Positions 6,541 to 13,096 of a stretch of 13,096 nucleotides of DNA are shown one piece after another. The notes beneath the pieces are model-generated. The model worked only from the letters and a program-made list of their open reading frames with translations. It was not told where the DNA came from and did no database searches. The position numbers and the translations under genes are program-made. This stretch comes from Bryobacterales bacterium (GTDB taxonomy: Bacteria > Acidobacteriota > Terriglobia > Bryobacterales > Bryobacteraceae), in contig JADYZL010000037.1 of assembly GCA_020853155.1 (NCBI GenBank), positions 1 to 13,096 of the forward strand, read 5' to 3'. Every line of letters starts with the position of its first letter. The first letter of the stretch is position 1.

Positions 6541-9012
6541 ATGAATCGCATCGCCTCTCTTTCTCGAACGCTTCTGTTGTTGGTTGCTGTGTGTTGCGCG
6601 GCCCTTAGCGCCCAGACGGGTGACGCCATCGCCGCGGCCACGGCAGGAAAGACCGCGATGCCGGGATATTTCCCTATGTATTGGGACGATGCGGCGGGGC
6701 GGCTCCTGCTGGTGGTGGATCGTTGGGACAAGGACTTTCTCTACGTGAGTTCGCTCCCGGCCGGGGTTGGTTCGAACGATCTTGGCCTGGACCGTGGCCA
6801 GCTTGGGGCTCAGCGGGTGGTTTTCTTCCACAGAGTTGGCCCGAAGGTGCTGCTGATGCAGCGTAATACCGATTACCGGGCCAGTTCCGCGGATGCAGCC
6901 GAGCGCGATGCGGTGGAACAATCGTTCGCGCAAGCGGTGGTCTGGGGCTTCAAGGCGGAAGCGGCCGCAGGGAGCCGGGTGTTGATCGATGTAACGGATT
7001 TTGCGTTGCGGGATGCGCACAGGATCATTCCGAAGCTGAAGGGAATGAATGAGGGCGCGTTTAAGGTGGATGCCCCTCGCAGCGCGATATTTCTCGAACG
7101 GACGAAGAACTTCCCGAAGAACTCGGAGATCGAATCCACGGTGACCTACGTCGCTGAGGGCGATATGGGGAGGTACTTGAGAACCGTGGCTCCCTCGGCC
7201 TCGGAGTTTACGGTGCGGCAGCACCATTCGTTCGTGGAACTCCCGGATGCTGGCTACCTGCCAAGGCGTTTCGACCCGCGTTCCGGCTATTTCGATGTGA
7301 AGTACGCCGACTATGCGGCGCCGATCGAAGACCGCATCGAGAAACGCGTGCTGCCGCGTCACCGATTGCGAAAGAAAGACCCCACGGCGAAGCTGAGCGA
7401 CCCGGTGGCGCCGATTGTCTACTACCTGGACCGCGGCGCTCCCGAGCCGGTTCGAAGTGCGCTTCTGGACGGCGCGCGGTGGTGGAGCCAGGCGTTCGAA
7501 GCGGCCGGTTACCGCAACGCCTTCCGGGTGGAGTTGATGCCGGAAGGGGCGGACCCGATGGACCTGCGCTACAACGTGATTCAGTGGGTCCACCGCGCCA
7601 CGCGGGGCTGGAGCTACGGTAGCAGCGTTGTGGATCCGCGTACAGGCGAAATCCTCAAGGGGCATGTCACGCTGGGGTCCTTGCGAGTGCGGCAAGACTA
7701 CCTGATCGCGACGGGGCTGTTGGCTCCTTACGAAGAAGGGAAGCCGGTGCCTCCGCAAATGAAAGAGATGGCGCTCGCCCGTCTGCGTCAGCTATCCGCG
7801 CATGAGGTGGGGCACACGCTGGGCCTTGCGCACAATTTTGCAGCCAGCACGAACGGGAACGCCTCGGTGATGGACTATCCGCATCCCTACATCGCGCTTG
7901 ATGCGCACGGCGGCGTGGATCTCTCGAAGGCGTATGGCACGGGAATCGGCGAATGGGACAAGACGGCGATCGGCTATGGCTACCAGGATTTTCCGCCGGG
8001 AACGAACGAGGCGAATGCCCTCGACGATATTCTCGACCGGGCCTACAGTAAGGGACTTCGCTTTCTGAGCGATCCCGATGCGCGCCCTGCCGGTAGCGCT
8101 TCACCGGATGCCCACCTGTGGGACAACGGTACGGACGCAGCGGCGGAACTCGTCCGATTGACGCGCGTGCGACAGGCGGTGCTGGCGCGATTCTCGGAGA
8201 AGGTCCTGCGCCCCGGCGAGCCGTTGTCGGCGATGGGAGAGACGCTGACGCCGATCTATCTGTTGCACCGCTACCAAGCGGAGGCGGCGGCCAAAGTGGT
8301 AGGCGGATTGGAGTATGGATACCCAGTTCGCGGTGGGGCGAGCGGGGAATTGGCTTCACCGGCCAGACTGATTCCCAGGGGGCGGCAGCAGGCCGCGCTT
8401 ACGGCGCTGATTGCAACCCTATCGCCCGAGTTTCTGCGCATCCCGGAGCGGATACTCGACACAATTCCGCCGCATCCGCCGGGCTTTGAGCGAACGGCGG
8501 AGAGCTTTCCGTCGCACACGGGACGCACGTTTGATCCGCTGGCCGCGGCGGAAGTGGCTGCGGACCAAACCGCTGCTCTCCTGCTGAACCCGGAGCGGGC
8601 GGCCAGGCTGCTGCAGTATGCCGCGCGAGACGGTGGTCAGATGCGCCTGGAGGAGGTGCTCGACCAGTTGCTAGATGCGACGATTCGAGCAGCGCGCCGC
8701 GAGGGAATGGAGGGGGCGTTGCAGCGGACCGCGAATGGGGTCGTGCTCTATCGCCTGATGGCGTTGGCTCAATCTCCCGAGTCGACGGACGAGACGAAGG
8801 CGATGGTTTCCCTGAAGCTTAGCGAAGTGAAGGAATATCTCGAAAAGTCCGGGGGCGCTGATGTGCCATGGAAGGCGCACGCGGCGTGGCTTGCCTCCCG
8901 GATCGGACGCTTCGAGGCGAATCCGAAAGAGATTCCCATGCCGAAACCCGAGACCGCGCCACCGGGGCAGCCCATCGGTTGCGGAAGCGCGGACGGGTTC
9001 GGAATCCGGTAG
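6541..9012 (+). CDS. Secreted zinc-dependent metalloprotease (DUF5117/DUF4953 type, metzincin-like)
   Basis: The 823-aa product starts with a signal peptide (about 1-24, hydrophobic LLLLVAVCCAALSA), so it is exported to the periplasm or beyond. Residues about 40-280 resemble the DUF5117 region (GYFPMYWDDAAGRLLLVVDRW, then FLYVSSLPAGVGSNDLGLDRGQ). The protease domain begins near 291 (PIVYYLDRGAPEPVR), passes through DPRTGEILKG, and holds the extended zinc motif HEVGHTLGLAH (421-431): His421, His425 and His431 as ligands and Glu422 as catalytic base. SVMDY with Met444 gives the Met-turn typical of metzincins. The C-terminal part (about 500-823) is mostly helical, ends in PPGQPIGCG and has no membrane anchor. 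Length is normal for the family and all key residues are present. It is likely an active peptidase; its substrate is unknown. Codon use and GC match the neighbours. It converges on metF with a 36-bp gap and no clear terminator. Confidence 0.93.
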   Translation: MNRIASLSRTLLLLVAVCCAALSAQTGDAIAAATAGKTAMPGYFPMYWDDAAGRLLLVVDRWDKDFLYVSSLPAGVGSNDLGLDRGQLGAQRVVFFHRVGPKVLLMQRNTDYRASSADAAERDAVEQSFAQAVVWGFKAEAAAGSRVLIDVTDFALRDAHRIIPKLKGMNEGAFKVDAPRSAIFLERTKNFPKNSEIESTVTYVAEGDMGRYLRTVAPSASEFTVRQHHSFVELPDAGYLPRRFDPRSGYFDVKYADYAAPIEDRIEKRVLPRHRLRKKDPTAKLSDPVAPIVYYLDRGAPEPVRSALLDGARWWSQAFEAAGYRNAFRVELMPEGADPMDLRYNVIQWVHRATRGWSYGSSVVDPRTGEILKGHVTLGSLRVRQDYLIATGLLAPYEEGKPVPPQMKEMALARLRQLSAHEVGHTLGLAHNFAASTNGNASVMDYPHPYIALDAHGGVDLSKAYGTGIGEWDKTAIGYGYQDFPPGTNEANALDDILDRAYSKGLRFLSDPDARPAGSASPDAHLWDNGTDAAAELVRLTRVRQAVLARFSEKVLRPGEPLSAMGETLTPIYLLHRYQAEAAAKVVGGLEYGYPVRGGASGELASPARLIPRGRQQAALTALIATLSPEFLRIPERILDTIPPHPPGFERTAESFPSHTGRTFDPLAAAEVAADQTAALLLNPERAARLLQYAARDGGQMRLEEVLDQLLDATIRAARREGMEGALQRTANGVVLYRLMALAQSPESTDETKAMVSLKLSEVKEYLEKSGGADVPWKAHAAWLASRIGRFEANPKEIPMPKPETAPPGQPIGCGSADGFGIR

Positions 9013-9048
9013 GCCGGCGGAGGCGACCGCAAGCGCGAAGAGACGAGA

Positions 9049-9933
9049 TCATCGCAGGGCCGGCAGCACGGTTCGGATGGCGGTGAGAATCGTGCGGGTA
9101 GCCGCCGACTTGTTCAGTGTGTAAAAGTGGATGCCCAGCGCTCCTCTTTGGAGCAGATCCAGGCATTGGGCAGTGGCGTGTGCCACGCCGAGGGAGAGAA
9201 CGGCTTCGGGATTCGACCGGAGACGATGCAATTCGTCGAGCAGTGGATTCGGAATGGACGCGCCGCACATTTTCGTGAACCGCTCAACCTGATCTACATT
9301 CGTGATGGGCATGATGCCCGGGATGATGGGCACGCCGATGCCCGCCGTTCTCGCCCGCTGCACAAAATCGTAGTAGCGCCGGTTATCGAAGAAAAGCTGG
9401 GTAATGAGGAACTCGGCCCCGGCCTCCACCTTGCGCTTGAGATTCTCGATATCCGCGTCGAGTGAGGTGGCCTCCGTGTGCTTCTCGGGATAGCATGCGC
9501 CGGCCACGCAAAATTCCCATTTGCCTTCCCGAATGAAGGCCGTGAGTTCGCTTGCATAACCGAAGCCGCCATCGACGCGCTCGAAGCGTGTCTGGTTCTT
9601 GGGGGGATCGCCGCGCAAGGCCAGCACATTGTGAATTCCGCTCTCGCGCAAACGGCTGAGCGTAGCTGCGAGTTCATCGCGATGGGAGCCCACGCAGGTA
9701 AGATGGGCCATGGTTTCGATGCCGAAGCGGGATTTGATGCGCTGCACGAGATCAATGGTGAGGTCGCGCGTGCTGCCACCCGCCCCGTAGGTCACGGAGA
9801 CATAGGTTGGGCGCAGGTCTCGCAAAGACTCGATGATGTCGAGGAGGTGATGGCCGCCTTCCTCCGTCTTAGGCGGAAAAAACTCGAAGGAGAAAGACGG
9901 ATTTCCCGTCGCAAGCAATTCGCGAATTCGCAT
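9049..9933 (-). CDS. metF: 5,10-methylenetetrahydrofolate reductase
   Basis: MetF reduces 5,10-methylene-THF to 5-methyl-THF using FAD and NAD(P)H, supplying the methyl group for methionine synthesis in the cytoplasm. The 294-aa protein has the family signatures in order: FSFEFFPPKT (14-23, with Glu17 matching the catalytic Glu28 of E. coli), VTYGAGGST (47-55), AHLTCVGSHR (76-85), LALRGDPP (104-111, Asp109 matching Asp120), ITQLFFD (177-183), IPGIMPI (204-210) and GIHFYTLN (267-274). The length agrees with the family. An open frame extends upstream to a GTG at 9990 with an ATG at 9972, but the added residues are not family-like and would overlap a possible promoter, so ATG 9933 is chosen despite its weak ribosome-binding site. 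It is followed by the CPBP gene upstream in the same direction, with a 97-bp gap, and probably has its own promoter. Confidence 0.96.
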   Translation of the reverse strand: MRIRELLATGNPSFSFEFFPPKTEEGGHHLLDIIESLRDLRPTYVSVTYGAGGSTRDLTIDLVQRIKSRFGIETMAHLTCVGSHRDELAATLSRLRESGIHNVLALRGDPPKNQTRFERVDGGFGYASELTAFIREGKWEFCVAGACYPEKHTEATSLDADIENLKRKVEAGAEFLITQLFFDNRRYYDFVQRARTAGIGVPIIPGIMPITNVDQVERFTKMCGASIPNPLLDELHRLRSNPEAVLSLGVAHATAQCLDLLQRGALGIHFYTLNKSAATRTILTAIRTVLPALR

Positions 9934-9970
9934 GATGAAAATAAATAGCGGCGCTAGCGCCAGATCGATC

Positions 9971-10000
9971 ATTGCGCGGGCGGAGCGCACGGCTTGTCAA
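9971..10000 (-). promoter_or_regulatory. Weak candidate promoter of metF
   Basis: On the minus strand a perfect -35 hexamer TTGACA (10000-9995) is followed after 18 bp by CGCAAT (9976-9971), which matches only the AAT half of the -10 consensus. Transcription would begin near 9964, leaving about 30 nt before ATG 9933. The weak -10 makes this tentative. Confidence 0.3.
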
Positions 10001-10001
10001 G

Positions 10002-10034
10002 CTGAGCCTAGTCCGGGCGGGCCGCATGGCTCAG
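10002..10034 (-). terminator. Weak stem-loop at the end of the CPBP gene
   Basis: CTGAGCC (10002-10008) pairs with GGCTCAG (10028-10034) around a 19-nt GC-rich loop. The stem overlaps the CPBP stop codon (10031-10033) and has no T-run after it, so it is at best a weak terminator. Confidence 0.25.
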
Positions 10035-10747
10035 GGCCAGAACTCCCATTTTCCCAAAGCGATCACGTACGCCGCCAGCAGGCCGTTCGTAATCGCGTGG
10101 GCCCAGATGACGTCGCCAAGGGACTTCGTGCGAACCATCCAGGCATTGTAGATCAAACCCGCAGCCAGGCCGACGTCCCAGTAGACGCCGTGCTCGAGAG
10201 CGAAGAGGATGGCGGTGATCAGAAAGGCATTGCGCTGCCATGCGCCCAGCGGGACGCTCTCAAAATCGTTGCGTATCAGGATCCGCATGATGAATCCGCG
10301 CCAGAAAAGTTCTTCGAGAATAGGCACTAGAAGCACCGAAACCGCAATACGCAATGCGAAGAACGACAGTGGCGCGGTGGCCATTTCCGCATTGGCTTTC
10401 GGATCGAAGTGCCCGAGAAGGCTGTTGGAGAAGAGCCAGTGTGCCCGATAGCCCGGAAAGAGGGCGTCCGGTGCAACCCAGACTGCGAACACGGCGATGC
10501 CGATCAAAATCGTACCAACCGGGTTCACGACGCGCAGCGAGAACAGCCTTCTCGAACAGAACACGATGATACCGCCACACAGCACGAGGCGCAGGATGTG
10601 GTTGGCTGCGGGACTGATGGGTAGAAAATCCTGCCCGGAAAGGATGCCTACATAGACCAGGAAGGGCGCGGCCCAGGGTAGCCACGGATGCAGCGTACAC
10701 CAGGAGGGCGAGGGGGAAATCCCCGGTGGGTTAGGCGATGGGTTCAT
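10031..10747 (-). CDS. CPBP/CAAX-protease homologue of the PEP-CTERM-associated type
   Basis: The product (238 aa from this start) is a polytopic inner-membrane protein with about six or seven hydrophobic helices and the intramembrane metalloprotease motifs of the CPBP/Abi/Rce1 family: EELFWR (145-150, EExxxR), FALEH (182-186, FxxxH) and HAITN (217-221, HxxxN). The C-terminal half (NDFESVPLGAW, GLAAGLIYNAWMVRTKSL, TNGLLAAYVIALGKWEFW) closely resembles the CAAX prenyl protease-related group found with PEP-CTERM/exosortase loci (TIGR03008 as I remember it). Start: the frame is open up to an ATG at 10837, three bases after the TPR stop. That ATG lies inside the terminator stem and the extra 30 residues look unstructured, so ATG 10747 is preferred; its ribosome-binding site is weak. 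Whether this subgroup cleaves a substrate is unknown. The gene follows the TPR gene in the same direction. Confidence 0.88.
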   Translation of the reverse strand: MNPSPNPPGISPSPSWCTLHPWLPWAAPFLVYVGILSGQDFLPISPAANHILRLVLCGGIIVFCSRRLFSLRVVNPVGTILIGIAVFAVWVAPDALFPGYRAHWLFSNSLLGHFDPKANAEMATAPLSFFALRIAVSVLLVPILEELFWRGFIMRILIRNDFESVPLGAWQRNAFLITAILFALEHGVYWDVGLAAGLIYNAWMVRTKSLGDVIWAHAITNGLLAAYVIALGKWEFWP

Positions 10748-10783
10748 CGGGAAATGCCGGTACTGGATGGGCTTGCCAATAGG

Positions 10784-10837
10784 AAAAACGAATGGGCCGG
10801 AAGTGCGCGCCCGAGGGCAACGCCATTCCCGGCCCAT
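10784..10837 (-). terminator. Intrinsic terminator between the TPR and CPBP genes
   Basis: Read on the minus strand, ATGGGCCGG (10837-10829) pairs with CCGGCCCAT (10800-10792). The stem continues by AA:TT after a one-base bulge, and the interior can add GCC/GGC pairs. After three bases comes a run of five T (10788-10784). It begins 3 nt after the TPR stop codon (10841-10843). This is a good Rho-independent terminator and argues that the CPBP protein starts downstream of it. Confidence 0.75.
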
Positions 10838-10840
10838 CGA

Positions 10841-13096
10841 CTAGAGCTTCGCGAGCACCTTTCGAATCTGTTCCGCTTCCTTCGAAGTGGGGTTCGAGCG
10901 GAGAGCGGCGTTCAGTTCTTCCTTTGCCTTGGCGGTGTCGCCCCTTTGCGCGTAAGCTACGCCGAGGTGGTAGCGGAAGGTGGCATTCTCCGGCTGCTTC
11001 TTGACCAGATCGCGGAAGATCACCAGTGCGTTGTCGTTCAGGTTCTTCTTTACGTAAATCCAGCCGAGAGTGTCGTCGATCTGGAGGTTCGATGGCGCTT
11101 TGCGCTTGGCGGTCTCCGCGTAGCGCAGCGCGAGATCGAGGTCGCCGCCGCTTTCGGCCTGCATATAGGCGAGGTTGTTGAGTGCGACGATGTTCTCCGT
11201 ATCGATCTGCAATGCCTTCTGGTAGGCCGCTGTCGCTTCCCTGGTGCGGCCCATCTCATCGAGGATCGTCGCGGTTTGCATCAGCGGCACCAGATTGTTC
11301 GGGTCGAGTTCGCTCGAGCGCTGCATGTAGGTGACGGCGGATTGGAGATCGCCTTTCCGGCGGTACACTTCCCCGATTCTCATGTTGAGGTCAGAGGAAT
11401 CCGGCACGGCCTTTGAAAGCTCCAGATAGTTCTTGAGCGCCGCGTCCAGATCTCCCTTTCGCACATAGAGGCTGCCGATGGCATTCTGCAGCAGTACAGG
11501 AGTTTCAACCGTCTTCAGATGATCTTTGAGGAACTGAATGGCGTAATCGATCTTTCCTTGCTGAGCATAGATTTCGGCGAGGCCGGTAATGCCCTTGAAA
11601 TCGGTTGGCTTGGCATCCACCGCTTTGCGGAAGGAGGCTTCGGCCTGGGGTAGCTGATGCTTCGCCAAATAGATCCTGCCTAGCTCGAAGTGCAGGTCGG
11701 AAATGTTCGGGTACATCGCGACCGATTGCGCAAGCAACGTCTGGGCTTTGTCGACGTCTCCAACACCCACTTGCGCCAGCGCCTTGACGAGAATCGCGTC
11801 GGGGCTTGGCCGGGCCTGGGTAATTGCGATCACGCGGTCCGCGGAAGCGATGGAATTGGCGTACTCGCGCTTGAGGTAGTAAAGCTTGGCGAGAGCCAAC
11901 TGAGCGGGCGCGTAATTCGGACGGCGCTCCACCGCCTGACGGAACTCATTGATCGCCTTATCCATGTTCCCTGAGGCGAGGTAAGCCCTGCCGAGGTCGT
12001 AACGGATCACGACGTTATCCGGCTGCGCCGCTACCGCCTTCGCGAGGTCGCCGAGCGCCTGTTTCGTCTTGTCCGAATCCTTCGAATCGAGAAGGATTTG
12101 GCCTTTCAGCGCCAGCGCGACGGCATCTTCGGAATCGCTGGCCAGCGTGGAATCCACGACTTTTTCCGCGCCAGCCTTATCGCCCGTCTTCAACAAAGCT
12201 TCGGCGATGAAATTGTTGTACGTTTGCTTGTGGCCGGGATCTTTCTCAAGCCCCTCGCGAGCGAACTGGATGGCCTTATCCCACTCTGCGAATTGAAACA
12301 GGTGGCGGATGACCGATTCGCGGCCTCCTTCGAACTGTTTGGGATTGTCGACAATGCGCCGTAAGAGGGCTTCGCGCTTTTCCGGCTGGCCAAACACACG
12401 ATAGTGCTGTGCCAGTTTCATCACGGCGGCGAGATTTCCGGGCATGGCCGCGTCGCGCTGCTCGAGGATCTTGGCTGCCATCTCGGGCCGCCGCGTGACC
12501 ATGTAGTGCAAGTAGAGGGCGTCGTAGGCGGGGCCGTACTTGGGATCGTCCTTGATGATCCCGTTGGCGATCGCTTCGGCTTCCTCGTTCTTGCCCTGCC
12601 GCATCTTGATGCCCATGATGGCCAGGCGCAGGCCGGGGTCATTGTCTCCATGAATCTTCATGGCCGCTTCAAACAGGGTGATGGCTTCGTCGAGCTTCCC
12701 CGAGGTGAGCGCCAGGAATCCGTCCAGGCGCTTGCCGTCGAAGCTGTTCGGATCCATCTCGTAGAACTTGTCCCGGAGGGAAGCGACCTCTTTGTTGAGG
12801 AACTCTTTGTCCTGCTCCTCCGGGTTCGTGGTGTAGTACCAGACGAAGATCTCCGCCAACTGCACCATCGTGTCCGTGCGGCTGTCTTTCGAGAGGCGCT
12901 TATCCTCGAGAGCGCGGCGGAACGAGTTCACGGCCTGGATGATATCTCCGGCCTTTACCGGCACCTGGAAGCCCATCCGCTTGTGGACGAGGCCCAGCCG
13001 GTAATATGCCTCGCCGTACTTCATGTCCTTTTTCAGGGCATTGCGGTACATGATGGAGGCTTCTTTGTACTTCGCATTCTTGAAATACTCATTGCC
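10841..13096 (-). CDS. Long TPR-repeat protein, 5' end beyond the window (PEP-CTERM-type TPR family likely)
   Basis: The frame stays open to the window edge, so the first visible residue (Gly at 13096-13094) is not the start; 751 residues are visible. An internal ATG at 13051 lies within a repeat (YFKNAKYKEASIMYRNAL) and is not a credible start. The visible part is almost wholly tetratricopeptide repeats, roughly 15 units, with the usual spaced Gly/Ala/Tyr/Pro pattern, for example RYDLGRAYLASGNMDKAINEF, HFELGRIYLAKHQLPQAEASF and YHLGVAYAQRGDTAKAKEEL. It ends in a charged helix (EQIRKVLAKL). TPR solenoids bind other proteins. Similar long TPR proteins, usually lipoproteins, accompany PEP-CTERM/exosortase and exopolysaccharide loci, and the CAAX-protease homologue just downstream fits this. 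Whether it has a lipobox cannot be seen. It could instead be a generic TPR scaffold. Confidence 0.9.
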   Translation of the reverse strand, partial: GNEYFKNAKYKEASIMYRNALKKDMKYGEAYYRLGLVHKRMGFQVPVKAGDIIQAVNSFRRALEDKRLSKDSRTDTMVQLAEIFVWYYTTNPEEQDKEFLNKEVASLRDKFYEMDPNSFDGKRLDGFLALTSGKLDEAITLFEAAMKIHGDNDPGLRLAIMGIKMRQGKNEEAEAIANGIIKDDPKYGPAYDALYLHYMVTRRPEMAAKILEQRDAAMPGNLAAVMKLAQHYRVFGQPEKREALLRRIVDNPKQFEGGRESVIRHLFQFAEWDKAIQFAREGLEKDPGHKQTYNNFIAEALLKTGDKAGAEKVVDSTLASDSEDAVALALKGQILLDSKDSDKTKQALGDLAKAVAAQPDNVVIRYDLGRAYLASGNMDKAINEFRQAVERRPNYAPAQLALAKLYYLKREYANSIASADRVIAITQARPSPDAILVKALAQVGVGDVDKAQTLLAQSVAMYPNISDLHFELGRIYLAKHQLPQAEASFRKAVDAKPTDFKGITGLAEIYAQQGKIDYAIQFLKDHLKTVETPVLLQNAIGSLYVRKGDLDAALKNYLELSKAVPDSSDLNMRIGEVYRRKGDLQSAVTYMQRSSELDPNNLVPLMQTATILDEMGRTREATAAYQKALQIDTENIVALNNLAYMQAESGGDLDLALRYAETAKRKAPSNLQIDDTLGWIYVKKNLNDNALVIFRDLVKKQPENATFRYHLGVAYAQRGDTAKAKEELNAALRSNPTSKEAEQIRKVLAKL

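Noticed and set aside
6451..7758. 435-codon minus-strand frame opposite the metalloprotease gene
   Set aside because: It is Arg/His/Pro-rich, has no domain, and lies entirely opposite a well-supported protease and the methyltransferase end. Long antisense frames are common in GC-rich genes.
10688..11416. 242-codon plus-strand frame opposite the TPR and CPBP genes
   Set aside because: It crosses the terminator and both convincingly coded genes on the other strand, and its composition is that of antisense to TPR codons.

Overview
The window is GC-rich DNA, almost certainly from an acidobacterium of the Solibacter/Bryobacter type (Bryobacterales). No single base proves this. The combination points there: an Oar-like TonB-dependent receptor with an N-terminal carboxypeptidase-regulatory domain, a membrane-anchored winged-helix regulator of a kind common in that group, a secreted DUF5117/DUF4953-type metalloprotease, and a TPR protein next to a PEP-CTERM-type CAAX-protease homologue. 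I recognise these families from sequence pattern; no database search was run.

Layout. Bases 35-122 hold a promoter-like element and a complete initiator tRNA-fMet with an encoded CCA. Bases 123-750 hold no gene I can support, and end with a 16-bp perfect inverted repeat just past the receptor gene. The minus-strand receptor gene (751-3939) lies downstream of, and in the same direction as, a one-component transmembrane regulator (4340-5692). The roughly 400-bp gap between them contains three dyad symmetries packed into 68 bp plus two sets of alternative hairpins. This looks like the control region of the receptor, and the neighbouring regulator is the obvious candidate to act on it.

Divergent from the regulator is a plus-strand pair: a small class I SAM-dependent methyltransferase (5785-6501) and, 39 bp later behind a strong Shine-Dalgarno sequence, a secreted zinc metalloprotease (6541-9012). 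Convergent with these is metF (9049-9933, minus), the methylenetetrahydrofolate reductase of one-carbon metabolism.

The right end is a minus-strand pair: a long TPR protein that runs off the window edge (10841-13096) and a six-to-seven-helix CPBP/CAAX-protease homologue (10031-10747). A good intrinsic terminator (stem plus five T) sits between them. Both resemble components associated with PEP-CTERM/exosortase protein sorting, although no exosortase or PEP-CTERM substrate is visible here.

How the genes work together. The regulator-receptor pair is a plausible nutrient-sensing and outer-membrane uptake module. The TPR/CPBP pair is plausibly part of cell-surface protein sorting or exopolysaccharide export. 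metF and the tRNA are housekeeping. I see no CRISPR array, insertion sequence or prophage gene.
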